Source: Dromiciops gliroides (lineage: Eukaryota > Chordata > Mammalia > Microbiotheria > Microbiotheriidae). From it: a stretch of DNA of 64,000 bases. Each line of letters begins with the position of its first letter. The stretch's first letter is position 1. The translations under genes and the position numbers were made by a program. Shown here in pieces: positions 20,931 through 32,767 of the stretch. The notes under the pieces were generated by a model, which was not told where the DNA came from, ran no database searches, and worked only from the letters and a program-made list of their open reading frames with translations. The stretch covers positions 356,587,953 through 356,651,952 of the forward strand of contig NC_057861.1 in the NCBI RefSeq assembly GCF_019393635.1, given 5' to 3'.

Positions 20931-22255
20931 ATGGTGATAAGGAGGATCAAAATACACCCTCAGAAGAAGATAACAAAGTCAGAGCTCCTACATGCAAAGC
21001 TTCCCAAAAAATATATGAATTGGTCTCAGGCCAAAGAAGCACACAAAAAGTACTTTGAAAATAATGTAAGAGATAGAGGAAAAAATGGAAAGAGAAATGA
21101 GAGTAATGTAAGAAAATTATGAAAAAATTCAACAGCTTGGTAAAGGAGACACAAAAAAATACTGAAGAAAATAATGCCTTAAAAAACAGAGTAGGCCAAA
21201 TAGTAGAAGAGGTACAAAAAGCCAACAAGGACAAGAATGCTTTGAAAAGCCTAATTTGCCAAATGGAAAAGGAGGTACAAAAGCTCACTGCAGAAAATAG
21301 TGCCTTAAAATTAGCATTGAGCAAATGGAATGTAATGAATTTATGAGAAATCAAGAAACAAAGCAAAACCAAAAGTATAAAAAAATAGGAGGCAATGTGA
21401 AATAACTCATTGGAAAACCAAGTGATTTGGAAAATAGATCCAGGAGAGATAATTTGATGATTATTGGACTACATGAAAGCCGTGATAAAAAAAAAACCCT
21501 ATACATCATCAACCAAGAAATTGTAAGGGAAAATTGCCCTAATATTCTAGAACCAGAAGGGAAAATAAAAATTGAAAGAATCCACTGATCATCTCCTGAA
21601 AGATATCCTAAAATTAAAACTCCCGGGAATATTGTAGCCAAATTTCATAGGTCACAGGTCAAGGAGAAAATATTACAAGGATCCAGAAAGAAAGAGTTGA
21701 ATGATTGTGGAGCCACAGTCAGGATAACATAAGATTTAGCAGCTTCTACCTTAAAGGATCACAGGGCTTGGAGTATGGTATTCCAGAGGGCAAAAGAACT
21801 AGAATTACAATCAAGAATCACCTACCCAACAAAACTGAGTATAATCCTTCAGGGGAAAAATGGGAATTCACTAAAAGAGAGGACTTTCATGACAAGCAGG
21901 TTGACTTCAGAAAGACCTGGAAAGACGTGTACAAAATGATATATTGTGAAGTGAGCTGAACCAAGAGAACATTGTACACAGAGATAGCAATGTTTTTTGA
22001 TGAAGAATTGTGAATGACTTGAATATTCTCAACAATGCAATGATCCAAGACAATCCCAAAGGACTATTGATGAAACATACTATCTACTTCCAAAGAAAAA
22101 ACTGATAGTGATGTAACAGACTGAAGTGTTCTATTTTTCACTTTCTTTCATTTTTTTCTTTTAATCAAGTTTTCCTGTGCAAAATGGCAATTATGGTAAT
22201 GTTTTACATAATAAAAAAATGATAGGACTTTCAGGCATTCGTGATGAAAAGACCT
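20931..22255 (+). pseudogene. Broken ORF1 of the HAL1-like element
   Basis: The N-terminal part (about 20,931-21,122) has the NWSQAKEAHKKY block matching NWSQEQKAFLEE of the full L1 ORF1. 21,119-21,346 is a coiled coil with three roughly 21-residue repeats built on (N/K)NALK...Q(M/I)(E/V). The next part to about 21,880 is the RNA-binding domain (ENRSRRDNLMIIGL, NIVAKFHRSQVKEKIL, ELQSRITYPTKL). The end lies beyond the nested L1 piece at about 22,234. Frameshifts near 21,120 and stops at about 21,345, 21,400, 21,587 and 21,730 kill it. In intact elements the protein binds RNA as a trimer in the L1 RNP. Confidence 0.75.
21890..22223 (+). mobile_element. Nested 5'-truncated L1 tail
   Basis: This is the ORF2 end and 3' UTR of an L1 (AAGACCTGGAAAGACGTGTA, GTGAAGTGAGCTGAACCAAG, ending CATAATAAAAAAATGAT). 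It sits inside HAL1 ORF1. A perfect 10-bp duplication AGGACTTTCA flanks it (21,880-21,889 and 22,224-22,233), and the HAL1 reading continues on both sides. Confidence 0.85.
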
Positions 22256-22261
22256 GAAGTA

Positions 22262-22381
22262 GGGGCAACTAGGTGGCACAATGGATAGAGCACTGGCCCT
22301 GGATTCAGGAGGACCTGAGTTCAAATCCAGCCTCAAAATACTTGACAGTTACTAACTGTATGACCTTGGGCAAGTCACTTA
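22262..22381 (+). mobile_element. tRNA-derived marsupial SINE, tail-less
   Basis: Sense copy from GGGGCAACTAGGTGGCACAA to GGCAAGTCACTTAA, where spacer sequence resumes (TTGGCTCAAACACTGAATAA). The A-tail is absent, so a deletion accompanied or followed insertion. Confidence 0.9.
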
Positions 22382-23154
22382 ATTGGCTCAAACACTGAAT
22401 AACATACACAATCAACTGGGTATAGTAATCTATCTTACCCTTCAGGAAAGTAGAAGGGGAAGGGAATGGGGGTGGGGAGAATAGAAGAGAGGTCAGATTG
22501 GTGTAGGGGCTATCAGAAGCAAAACACCTTTGAGAAGGAAAAGGGTGAAAATAGATAGAGAATAAAGCAAATTACATGGGGATGGAGTAAGATGGAGGGA
22601 AATTCAGTTCACAATAGTAACTGTGAAATGATAAGTAGGATTCTTTTAGAAAAACCTGGAAAGAAATACATGAGCTGATGCAAAGTGAGATGTACTATAT
22701 AAAAAGTAACAGTCATATTGTACGATGATCAGCTGTGAATGACTTGGCTATTCTCAGCAATGAGATGGTCCAAGACAACTCTGAAGGATTTATAAAAAAT
22801 ATGATCCATCTACAAAGAAAGAACTGATGGTGTCTGAATACGGATTGAAGCATATTTTTGTTTCTTTTTCTTAAGTTTTCTTTTACAACCTGAATAATGT
22901 GGAAATGTTTTGCATGACTACAAATGTATAGCATATATTGAATTGCTTACATTCTTAAGGGGGGAAGGAATTTAGAACGCAAACTTTTAAAAATGGACAT
23001 TAAAATTATTTTTACATATAGTTAGGGGAAAATAAAATTCTAAATAAATGGCAACAAAAAGTAAACCAATATCGAAATGTATATCATAACTAATCAACAT
23101 GCACATTATCCTTTTAAAAGATTATTGAGTAGGAAATAGCCTTCATTACTCTTT

Positions 23155-23357
23155 CTTCTTTCCTCCCTATCTTTTGGTCTCTTTCTGTCTCTCTTGCAAT
23201 CTCTCTCTGTCTCTTATTCTATCTCTGATTTTCTGTCTCTGTCTCTCCCTGTCTCTGCCTCTCTTGCAATCTCTCTCTGTCTCTCTCTCTTTCTCTCTCT
23301 CCCTCTGTCTCTGTCTCTTTCTCTTTTGCATACACACACACACACACACACACACAG
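23155..23357. repeat. (CTCTGT)n/(CTCT)n tract ending in (CA)n
   Basis: About 170 bases of CT-rich units with interspersed CTGTCT and CTTGCAATCTCTCTCTGT are followed by 13-14 CA repeats at 23,331-23,357. The unit CTTGCAATCTCTCTCTGTCT occurs twice (about 23,192 and 23,262), indicating a higher-order duplication of about 70 bp. Open frames here are low complexity. Confidence 0.9.
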
Positions 23358-23626
23358 AACCCTTCCATCCTACACATACATACAATACGGAGGAGGGTAA
23401 ATGACTTCACCAAAGGCACTTTTGTCAAAAACATAATAAAAATTGAGAGTATCTACCAAGATAATTATTTTTAATCTCCCTAACAGATTCAAGTACTGGA
23501 TTTGCAATTTTTAAATGTTATATAGACAGTAATGACCTTTAACAAAACAAGAGTTTGCAATGATTTATTCTTTTGCAAAATCTTAAGAAACAAGTGTGAT
23601 TTCTTCAAGGGAATAAGTATTCTTTC

Positions 23627-23628
<2 letters not shown>

Positions 23629-23679
<51 letters not shown>
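23629..23679. repeat. Perfect (GT)25 microsatellite
   Basis: About 25 uninterrupted GT dinucleotides. Purity and length predict high polymorphism and Z-DNA potential (general knowledge). Confidence 0.97.
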
Positions 23680-23681
<2 letters not shown>

Positions 23682-24654
23682 AACAACAGAGGCATCTGAA
23701 TTATTAAGACTCTACTCTTACTGTAAACATTAATAGACAACCATAATTCACTGATTTTTGGAGAATATTTTTTCTGTAAACAAATATTTCCTTTTAAAAT
23801 TTGTCCAGTCACATATAACTCTAACTAATGCCAAAATTGAGGCATTTAAAGCATTTTACAAAATGAAAATGTTAATTATGAAAACTGGCAAACCAATCAT
23901 CATAAAGACAATGCCAAATGAATAGAATTTTTCTTTCTTTTCTTTCATTAAAATACATTTTTTTAATTGGGACCATAGTCATTTTCAAAATAACTTAATT
24001 TATGTTTGGCCAAAAATTTATACTTTTGGAAGTAGCCAGCAGTTCCTGAAGAGAGTACATGACAGAACACCTACCTCTGTGTATCCAAACAGGATAGAAA
24101 TTATTTGAGTACATACCCAGAAGCTTATTATATGTCACTTTGGAGAGGTATGTACCAGAAGGTGGGTCTTTTGATAATTTTCCCCCCAATGCAAGTCATT
24201 AATTTATAAGAGCATAAAGAAGTTGATCTCTGTGTAGGTGGACGGAAAGCCCACATTAGTGAGTGGTTAAGGGAGTTCTTCTAAATCATTGAAGAAGATT
24301 TAAAACTACTTAATTTGCCCTGAAAGAAAATGCTTATGAGTAGATACACAATATGTAATTGGTGTAGATGATGATTTTAAAATGCTTACTTTCTGCTTTC
24401 ACAATATGTTCAAGTTTACTGAATGGAGAAGTGAACTGATGGTGTGTGTAATGGCCTAGGGATTATTGAAATATACTACCTTATGGAATAAAGGGGAATG
24501 GGAATACTTCACTTGTAAATTTTATTGATGCAGAGGTTAGAAGAGAGTCTGTAGGATCAATGGTCCCAATAGCTATACACATTGGAAATGGGATTTTTGC
24601 ATACCCTGTGGCATTATTTCATGACAAAACAATTGTCTTAAAACAGGAATTTAT
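23680..24654. other. Intergenic DNA, nothing recognised
   Basis: No young repeat and no coding signal. Confidence 0.4.
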
Positions 24655-24893
24655 TGTATTTGTTCAACTGTGTCCCGCTATCCATGACCCTGTTGGGGTT
24701 TCTTGGAAAAAATTCTAGGGTGGTTTGCCATTGTCATTTCCATGTCATTTTACTTATGAAGAAACTGAGGCAAACAGGGTTAAGTGACTTGCCCCATGTC
24801 ACACAGCTGGTAAGTGTTTGAGGCCAGATTTGAACTGGGTCTTCCTGATTCTAACCCCAGTGTTCTATCCACTGGATCATCTAGGTGACTAAA
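24655..24893 (-). mobile_element. MAR1-type CORE-SINE, antisense
   Basis: Antisense order: TTGGGGTTTCTTGGAAAAAA, GGTGGTTTGCCATTGTCATT, GAAACTGAGGCAAACAGGGT, AAGTGACTTGCCCCATGTCA, then head CTATCCACTGGATCATCTAG. It is nearly full length. Confidence 0.92.
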
Positions 24894-25049
24894 ATATGGA
24901 TTATATACTAAAAATGTAATGTTATGATTGTTCTAAAATAGATGAATATTCTTTATGTTTTTGTATTATTTTTTTGAATGTGACAATAAGTTTTGGATTT
25001 CAAGGCCATTTTCCATAGGCAGTTGGTTAACTATAACTTTCAATTTTAT

Positions 25050-25082
<33 letters not shown>

Positions 25083-25534
25083 CATACACATTTTTTTCCA
25101 GTTATTGTTTTAAGGAAGTTCATAACTCTGCCTTATCTTTCTGTGTCAACATTCACTCAGTGGCACATATCTATCTTCAACATTGTGTCAACAGTCTTAC
25201 ACAATTGAAACCTGACTCATTTTAGGTTTATAAAATAAAACTCTTCTGCCCATGTGCATTATTTTTTTACCTAGCATGATAACTTTAAATTAATATAATT
25301 GTTAATTAATAAATTATTTTTGACTAAGTGTTTGCATGAATGATAGCATAGTTTGATATATTTCATTCTCTCCACTATTACAGCTAATACTCAAATTCAG
25401 GTACTTCTCACTTCTTGCCTAGACTATATCAAATTCTTCCCATTTAGTATCATAATCACATTCTTTTCCCTCTTCTTTCTAATTCCCAGATTTTTAAGTA
25501 ATACATTCTTAAATAGCTAGCCTTTTTCATAATG
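24894..25534. other. Intergenic DNA with (CATA)n(TA)n run
   Basis: 25,051-25,092 is a TACATACA/TATATA microsatellite. The rest is AT-rich and unassigned. Confidence 0.45.
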
Positions 25535-25775
25535 CTTTGAGTTATGCAGTTTTGTAATCTGTTTTCTCATTTGTTCCTCATGACAACACTAGGATTTAGA
25601 TGCTACTGTTGCCCCCATTTTCCAGAGCAAGAAAGTGAGACTAAGTGAAGTTAAGAGTATTGTCTTGCATCAAAGAACTAACTAGTGTCTGTGGTCACAT
25701 CAGATCAACTCAGATCTTCTTTATTATAAGCACATTGTTCTGTCACTGAACCACCTAACTGCCTTAATCTCATAC
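25535..25775 (-). mobile_element. Old MIR-type CORE-SINE, antisense
   Basis: Order: TGTTCCTCATGACAACACTA, TTGCCCCCATTTTCCAGAGC, AAGAAAGTGAGACTAAGTGA, then CACTGAACCACCTAACTGCC at the head. Diverged but colinear. Confidence 0.7.
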
Positions 25776-25789
25776 CATAGGTAGGACCA

Positions 25790-26245
25790 TGTTATTTTCC
25801 TCCTTGATAAGTTCCAGTGGCATTTAAAGCCCTTCAAAGTTTAGCTCTGTTATATATTTCCATACTAATTACAAATTATGTTCCTTCATTCACTTTATGG
25901 TCAAGCTAAACTAACCTACTTACCATCTGTAATACATTATATTGTATCACGTGTCGCTTTGTCTTTAGATAAGCCGTTCCCAATACCTAGAATGTAATTG
26001 CTCCTCATGTCTACCTCTTAGAATCCCTAGATTCCTTAAAAGCATACATAGAGAGCCATCTCATACATGATGACTTCCTCATAACTATAATTGCTCTCCT
26101 TTTATGTATATGCTTTCCTCCCAATAGAATTTAAGTTCCTTAGAATTAAACATGGTTTAATTTTTTTTAATCTTTTTATCCTTTGTGCCTAGCATAATGC
26201 TCAGAACACAGTAGATGCACACTGAATGATTGTTGATTAGTTTAA
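25790..26245 (+). mobile_element. L2 LINE remnant, 3' end
   Basis: Sense L2-like features in order: CCAGTGGCATTTAAAGCCCT, AATACCTAGAATGTAATTGC, ATGACTTCCTCATAACTATA, CCTTTGTGCCTAGCATAATG, CTCAGAACACAGTAGATGCA. This is the ancient L2-type 3' region with the 'cacagtagatgc' end. Highly diverged. Confidence 0.6.
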
Positions 26246-27064
26246 TAATAGTAAGTTATTTTGAAACTTCATAATGAATAGAAAAGGTGCTTTAATAACT
26301 TTGTTAAATGAATGCATAAAGTCGAAATAGCATGAGAAGAGAGGGAACTAACAGTTTGAAGTGGAGCAATTTCAGGAAATCTTTCTTGTGGCAGATCAGG
26401 GTTGTGTCTTTTTTATATATAATATTCAATCTATAAAATCACTGGTACCTTCTTTATTTTACAAGATGGGGAGAAGGATTTTTGTTTTAGGTAATTATTT
26501 TTGTAACTTAAGTTCCAAAGATCATTGTGGGAAAACTTTCTCATCATTTGTGGAGATCAATGGTCCCACACCTGTGTGAGGTATGAAGTAGTGTTGGAGA
26601 GGACACATTCAGTTTCTTAAATTTTTTAGGGTATCATGAGCCTTTTGAATCTCTTTGGACTGATTAGTTGCTTCAGGTACTTCTGGTTTCAAGCTTCAAG
26701 AGAGAAAATACATGTTGCCAATCCTGCTTCAGGTTTCTGAAGGGAGTATAAGCCTTAGGAAGAACACAACATGACAGGAGCTAGCAGCCTCCATAATGTC
26801 CCTATCCTCAGCTTACAATACTACAAGCTGGGGAATTTCCCTTTGAGTAAGTTCTGAAAATCTCTTTCTTGTTTGAGCTGTTATCTCTCTCCCATTGGGA
26901 GAGCTTGTATATTCTGTATTCTATGGTATATATTCTCCTATGTTTACTTTTTCTGATTTATGTTTTACTATCAACTTGAATCAGATGGTTTCTTTATTGT
27001 CCATTATGTGTTTGTCCATTTCAAAATTAGGATTTGGTATGAAAGAAACCAAGTCTTAGATACA
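26246..27064. other. Intergenic DNA, nothing recognised
   Basis: Unassigned. The 72-residue frame at 26,361-26,579 has no recognisable domain. Confidence 0.4.
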
Positions 27065-27330
27065 GAGCTTGGGGTCCTCCTCTAATTAATAAACAATGAT
27101 CAAAAATTTAGCTTGACCCTGAAAACTGTATCTCTTAGGCCAATAATATTTAAGAGAGCAAACAGATATTGTAGCAGAGAGTAGAGTAACCATCCTTCTC
27201 ACTTCCAATTCCTAGTTCATCTTCTGATAGGAATTAGTCTCTTTTGGAGAAAAGTGAAAGAAGATGTTAGAGATGTCTCTTCTTCCTCTCTTCAAGGCAT
27301 ACACTGATATGCCTGTTCTATATGTTAAGG
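27065..27330. repeat. Unassigned direct repeat, copy A
   Basis: It matches 27,935-28,200 in the same orientation over about 265 bp. Shared blocks: GG(G/A)GTCCTCC, then TTAATAAA(C/T)A, AAATTTAGC or GAAGTTTAGC, TG(A)ACCTGAAAACT, CTTAG(G/A)C(C/T)AATAA, then (T/A)GGAATTA, GGAGAAA(A/G)TGA, TAGAGATG(T/C)CT. By eye it is about 70 to 75 percent alike. Confidence 0.6.
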
Positions 27331-27934
27331 GTAGGTTTGCTTTCTGTTAGGGTTTCATCGATATAAATATAATTTCTGGTCACTCATTATGCAAGACATT
27401 GTTAGTTTGTGCTAGTTTTTTTTCCCCAACATGTTGGGACAATTTTGTTTCTCTGTCCATTCTTTTCTCAGTTGGGCTACTAGAGTATAGTGATTTTATT
27501 TTTTCACATAACATCTCAGGCCTTTAATGAATGTTCCCTAGAAGCTATAGCTATAAATCCTATAAGGTCCATTGATTTAGGTTTATGTATAATTTTGGTG
27601 ACATAGAATGATTGCAAATTGAAATTATTTTCTACCAACAGCCTTATTTATGTTTTTTTTTAATTTGTAAATTAACACAATTGTGTGAGGAACTTTAGAA
27701 GGAAGATTTTCTATAGATTGATTACATGTATATATGTGTGTGTGATTGATTGCATGTATATACATGTGTGAGTGTGCTATGGTAAATCATGAGGCCCCCT
27801 CCTTTGCTTCATTTCTTACCCAGTCCTTTGATGAGAATGAGAGGATCTATCAACTTGAAAAAATGGATTTCTTGTTATTCTAAGTATTTGTTCCTTATGG
27901 AACTGGTATTTACTGTAAAGGAAGTCAAATATTG
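27331..27934. other. Sequence between the two direct repeats
   Basis: About 600 bases with no open frame of note and a short (TATG) run near 27,725-27,775. If the flanking repeats are LTRs this would be a collapsed interior, but no retroviral motif is visible. Confidence 0.35.
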
Positions 27935-28200
27935 TTTGGAGTCCTCCATTCCCCATTAATAAATAGTAATCAGAAGTTTAGCCTGAACCTGAAAACTATA
28001 TGCCTTAGACTAATAACATTTATGGGAGCAGATATATATGATTCTAATAGAGAGCATGGTGCCTAAGCTTCTGGACCTCACTATCTGGTTACCCTTTTAC
28101 CAGGAATTAAATTTCTCCCTGGAGAAAGTGAGGGAAGAAGATTCTAGAGATGCCTATTCTGCCTTCCTCTGAGTCACACAATGATACCCCCATGCAGCAT
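27935..28200. repeat. Unassigned direct repeat, copy B
   Basis: Partner of 27,065-27,330. It includes CCATTAATAAATAGTAATC and ends near GTCACACAATGATACCCCC, opposite CATACACTGATATGCC in copy A. Both contain AATAAA at the same relative position. Confidence 0.6.
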
Positions 28201-28638
28201 TTGATTGACAACTCCATTATAGTTTTCTTTAACATTTGTTTGAGACTAGTAAGCTCACATGTTGGGACCCAATAAAAGAAGATATGAAAAGTAATTCTGA
28301 TACTCAGTGATTAATATTTTTTCTTCTTACTGTCACTGCATTTTTTGCTTCTAGAAAGCAAGGAACCAGCTTTCTGAGTATTGAAAATGCTTATTTTAAA
28401 TATTCCAAAGAGAAAATTAATATTTAAAAAATGAGTTGCTTGTTATATCTACAAAGATGCATTTTTTTAAATGTATGAGGTATTTTATTTTTTCCATTAC
28501 ATGTAAAGATAGTTCTCAACTTTTGTTTATACATGCTTTACAATTTCAGATTTTTCTCTCTCCCACCCCTCCCTCCCCCCTCCCCTAGACAGCAGGTAAT
28601 CTGATATAGGTTATATCTATATATCTCTATACATATAC

Positions 28639-28679
<41 letters not shown>

Positions 28680-28930
28680 TAATAACATTAATCCTATTTC
28701 TGCATTAATCCTGTTACAAGAGAAAGAATCAGAGCAGTGATGCAAAACCTCAAAATGGAAAGAAAAAAAAACCAACAGCACCCAAAACAAAAGAAATAAT
28801 ATGGTTCAATCAGCATCTATACTCCACAGTTCTTTCTTTCTTTTTTTTTCTTGGATTTGGAGATCCTCTTCTATCATGAGTTCCCTGGAACTCTTCTGTA
28901 CCATTGCATTGGTGAGAAGAATATAGTCCA

Positions 28931-31900
28931 TCACAGTAGGTCAACACTCAATGTTGATGATACTGTGTACAATGTTCTTCTGGTTCTGTTCATCTCACTC
29001 ATCATCAGCTCACGTAAGACCCTCCAGGTTTCTCTGAACTCTTCCTGCTCATCATTTCTTACAGCACAATAGTATTCCATTGTATTCATATACCACAATT
29101 TGTCCAGCCATTCCCCAATTGATGGGCACCCCCTCAACTTCCAATTCCTTGCCACCACATAAAGAGCAGCTATAAATATTTTTGTACATGTGGGTCCCTT
29201 TCCCCCTTCCATGATTTCTTTGGGCAAAAGACCGAAAAGTGGGATCGCTGGGTCAAAGGGTATGCACAGCTTTATCGCCCTTTGGGCATAATTCCAAATT
29301 GCTCTCCAGAATGGTTGGATCAGCTCACAGCTCCACCAACAATGCATTAGTGTTCCAATTTTCTCACAGCCTCTCCAACATTTATTATCTTCCTTTTTTG
29401 TCATTTTAGCCAATCTGATAGGTGTCAGGTGGTACCTCAGAGTTGTTGTAATTTGCATCTCTCTAATCATTAGAGATTTAGAGCATTTTTTCATATGGGA
29501 ATAGATAGCTTTGGTTTCTTCATCAGAAAACTGCCTGTTCATATCCTTTGACCATTTCTCAATTGGGGAATGACTTGGATTCTTATAAATTTGATTTAAT
29601 TCCCTATATATTTTAGAGATGAGGCCTTTATCAGAAGCACTGGCCTCAAAAATTGTTTCCCAGCTTTCTGCCTCCCTTCCAATTTTGGATGCATTGCTTC
29701 TGTTTGTACAAAATTTTTTTAATTTAATATAATCAAAATCATCCATTTTGCATTTTATAATATACTCTATCTCTTGTTTGGTCAAAAACTGTTTTCCTTT
29801 CCAAAGATCTGATAGGTACACTATTCCTTTCTCTCCTAATTTACCTATGGTATCACCTCTTATGTCTAAATCATGTGTCCATTTTGACCTTATTTTAGTA
29901 TAAGGTGTAAGATGTTGGTCTATGCCTAATTTCTGCCATACTATCTTCCAGTTTTCCCAGAAGTTTTTGTCAAATACTGAGTTCCTATTCCAGAAGCTGG
30001 AGTCTTTGGGTTTATCAAACACTACATTACTAGTGTCATTTACTACTGCATTTCCTGAGCCTAGCCTATACCATTGATCTACCACTCTATTTTTTAGCCA
30101 GTACCAGATAGTTTTGATGACTGCCGCTTTATAGTAAAGCTCCAGGTTTGGTACCGCTAACCCACCTTGGTGTGATTTTTTTTTTTTCATTATTTCCGTG
30201 GATATTCTTGATTTTTTGTTTTTCCAGATGAATTTTGTTATTATTTTTCTAGCTGTATAAAATATTTTTTAGGTAGTCTGATTGGTATAGCACTGAATAA
30301 GTAAATTAATTTAGGCAGTATTGTCATTTTTACTATATTAGCTCTGCCTATCCATGAGCAATTGATATCTTTCCAATTATTTAGATCTGATTTGATTTGT
30401 GTGAAGAGTGTTTGGTAGTTGTGTTCATAGAGTTCCTGGGTTTGTCTTGGCAAGTAGACTCCCAAGTATTTTATATTATCTACCGTTACTTTAAATGGAA
30501 TTTCTCTTTCTATCTCTTGCTGCTGGACTTTGATGGTCATGTATAGAAATGCTGATGATTTATATGGATTTATTTTATATCCTGCTACTTTGCTAAAGTT
30601 GTTAATTGTTTCAAGTAATTTTTGACTTGATTCTCGAGGATTCCTTAAGTATACCATCATATCATCTGCAAAGAGTGATAGTTTTGTTTCCTCCTTGCCT
30701 ATTCTAATTCCTTTAATTCCTTTCTCTTCTCTGATTGCTAAAGCTAACATTTCTAGAACAATATTAAATAATAGGGGTGATAATGGACATCCCTGTTTCA
30801 CCGCTGATCTTATTGGGAAGGCCTCTAATTTATCTCCATTGCATATAATACTTGCTGATGGCTTTAGGTAGATACTGTTTATTATTCTAAGGAAACCTCC
30901 CCCTATTCCTAAATTCTCTAGTGTTTTTATTAGGAATGGGTGCTGTACTTTGTCAAAAGCTTTCTCTGCATCTATTGAGATAATCATATGATTTTGGTTA
31001 GTATTCTTATTGATGTGGTTGATTATGTTAATAGTTTTCCTAATGTTGAACCAGCCCTGCATTCCTGGTATAAATCCCACCTGGTCATAGTGTATTATCC
31101 TGGTGATCACTTGCTGTAATCTCCTTGCTAATATCTTATTTAACATTTTAGCATCAATATTTATTAGGGAGATTGGTCTATAATTTTCTTTCTCTGTTTT
31201 TGCTTTGCCTGGTTTTGGTATCACCACCATATTTGTGTCATAAAACGAATTTGGTAGAACTCCTTCTTCCCCTATTTTTCCAAATAATTTGTATAATATT
31301 GGAATTAATTGTTCTTTAAATGTTTGCTAAAATTCATCCGTAAACCCATCTGGCCCTGGGGATTTTTTCTTAGGGAGTTCATTAATAGCTTGTTCAATTT
31401 CTTTTTCTAATATGGGTTTATTTAAGGATTTTATTTCCTCTTCAGTTAACCTGGGCAGTTTGTATTTTTGTAAATATTCATCCATTTCATTTAGATTGTC
31501 AAATTTATTGGCATACAGTTGGGCAAAATATTTCCTAATTATTGCTTTAATTTCCACTTCATTGGTGGTAACATCACCCTTTTCATTTTTGATACTGGTA
31601 ATTTGGTTTTCTTCTTTCTTTTTTTTAATCAAATTAACCAATATTTTATCTATTTTATTGGTTTTTTCATAACACCAGCTCTTAGTTTTATTGATTAATT
31701 CTATAGTTTTTTTTGCTTTCAATCTTATTAATTTCTCCTTTAATTTTCAGGATCTCTAATTTAGTGTCTAATTGGGGATTTCTAATTTGTTCTTTTTCTA
31801 ACTTTTTAAGTTGCATGCCCAATTCATTAATCTCCTCTTTCTCTTTTTTATTCATGTAAGCATTTAGAGCTATAAATTTTCCTCTAAGCACTGCTTTGGC

Positions 31901-32767
31901 TGCATCCCATAGATTTTGGTATGTTGTCTCATTGTTATCATTCTCTTGGATAAAGTTATTGATTGTTTCTATGATTTCTTGTTTGGCCCATTCATTCTTT
32001 AGAATGAAATTATTTAGTTTCCAATTGATTTTCATTCTACTTTTCCCTGGCTCTTTCTTACATGTAATTTTTATTGCATCATGATCTGAGAAGGATGCAT
32101 TTACTATTTCTGCCTTTCTACATTTGACTATGATGTTTTTGTGCCCTAATACATGGTCAATTTTTGAAAATGTGCCATGTACTGCTGAGAAAAAGGTATA
32201 TTCCTTTCTATCCCCATTCAATTTTCTCCAGACATCTATCATGTCTAACTTTTCTAGTAATCTATTCACCTCTTTCACTTCTTTCTTATTTATTTTTTGG
32301 CTAGATTTATCTAATTCTGAGAGGGGGAGATTCAGATCCCCCACTAGTATAGTATTACTATCTAATTCCTCTTGTAACTCATTTAACTTCTCCTCTAAGA
32401 ACTTGGATGCTATACCACTTGGCGCATACATATTCAATATTGATATTACTTCATTATCTATAGTACCTTTAAGTAAGATGTAATTTCCTTCCTTATCTCT
32501 TTTAATGAGATCTATTTTTGCCTGCACTTTGTCTGAGATAAGGATTGCTACCCCTGCCTTTTTTACTTTAGCTGAGGCATAATATATTCTGCTCCAGCCT
32601 TTTACCTTTACTCTGTGTGTATCTCTCTGCTTCAAATGTGTTTCTTGTAAACAGCATATTGTAGGGTTCTGGTTTTTAATCCACTCTGCAATTTGCTTCC
32701 GTTTTATAACAGAGTTCATCCCATTCACATTCACAGTTATTATTACTGACTGTCTATTCCCCTCCAT
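28931..32767 (-). pseudogene. L1 ORF2 (endonuclease / reverse transcriptase), disabled
   Basis: Start ATG at 32,767 (MEGNRQSVIITVNVNGMN), chosen by alignment to the usual ORF2 N-terminus; an upstream in-frame ATG at 32,875 lies in the spacer. Endonuclease: catalytic QETH at residues 41-44, GDLN at 143-146 (usually GDFN), SDHD at 227-230. Reverse transcriptase: SPGPDGF before the nonsense codon, [19 protein letters not shown] and the catalytic FADD at about 30,661-30,672. C-terminal Cys/His knuckle (KCWRGC...HCWWSC) near 29,350. Lesions: a frameshift at the A8 run (T8 on plus, 31,707-31,714), a TAG in place of the expected Tyr after DGFTDEF (about 31,327), and a frameshift at the long A-run (T-run, about 30,178-30,190). 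Total length is close to a normal L1 ORF2. Confidence 0.95.

Larger units (their letters stand above)
20136..23065 (+). mobile_element. Near-complete HAL1-like (half-L1) element
   Basis: It begins GGGTGGAGCCAAGATGGC, like an L1 5' end with a YY1-type site CAAGATGGC at 20,145-20,153. A leader of about 770 bp is followed by a broken ORF1 (from about 20,930), the spacer (22,384-22,625), and then directly the last part of ORF2 from about 22,630 and the 3' UTR ending near 23,065. It has no endonuclease or reverse transcriptase. Without the nested L1 piece (21,890-22,223) and SINE (22,262-22,381) it is about 2.5 kb. The spacer-ORF2 junction (GTAACTGTGAAA then GATAAGTAGGA) matches the 54.5-kb copy, so both come from one lineage that lost ORF2. 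It must have moved with L1-supplied enzyme (family knowledge). Confidence 0.8.
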
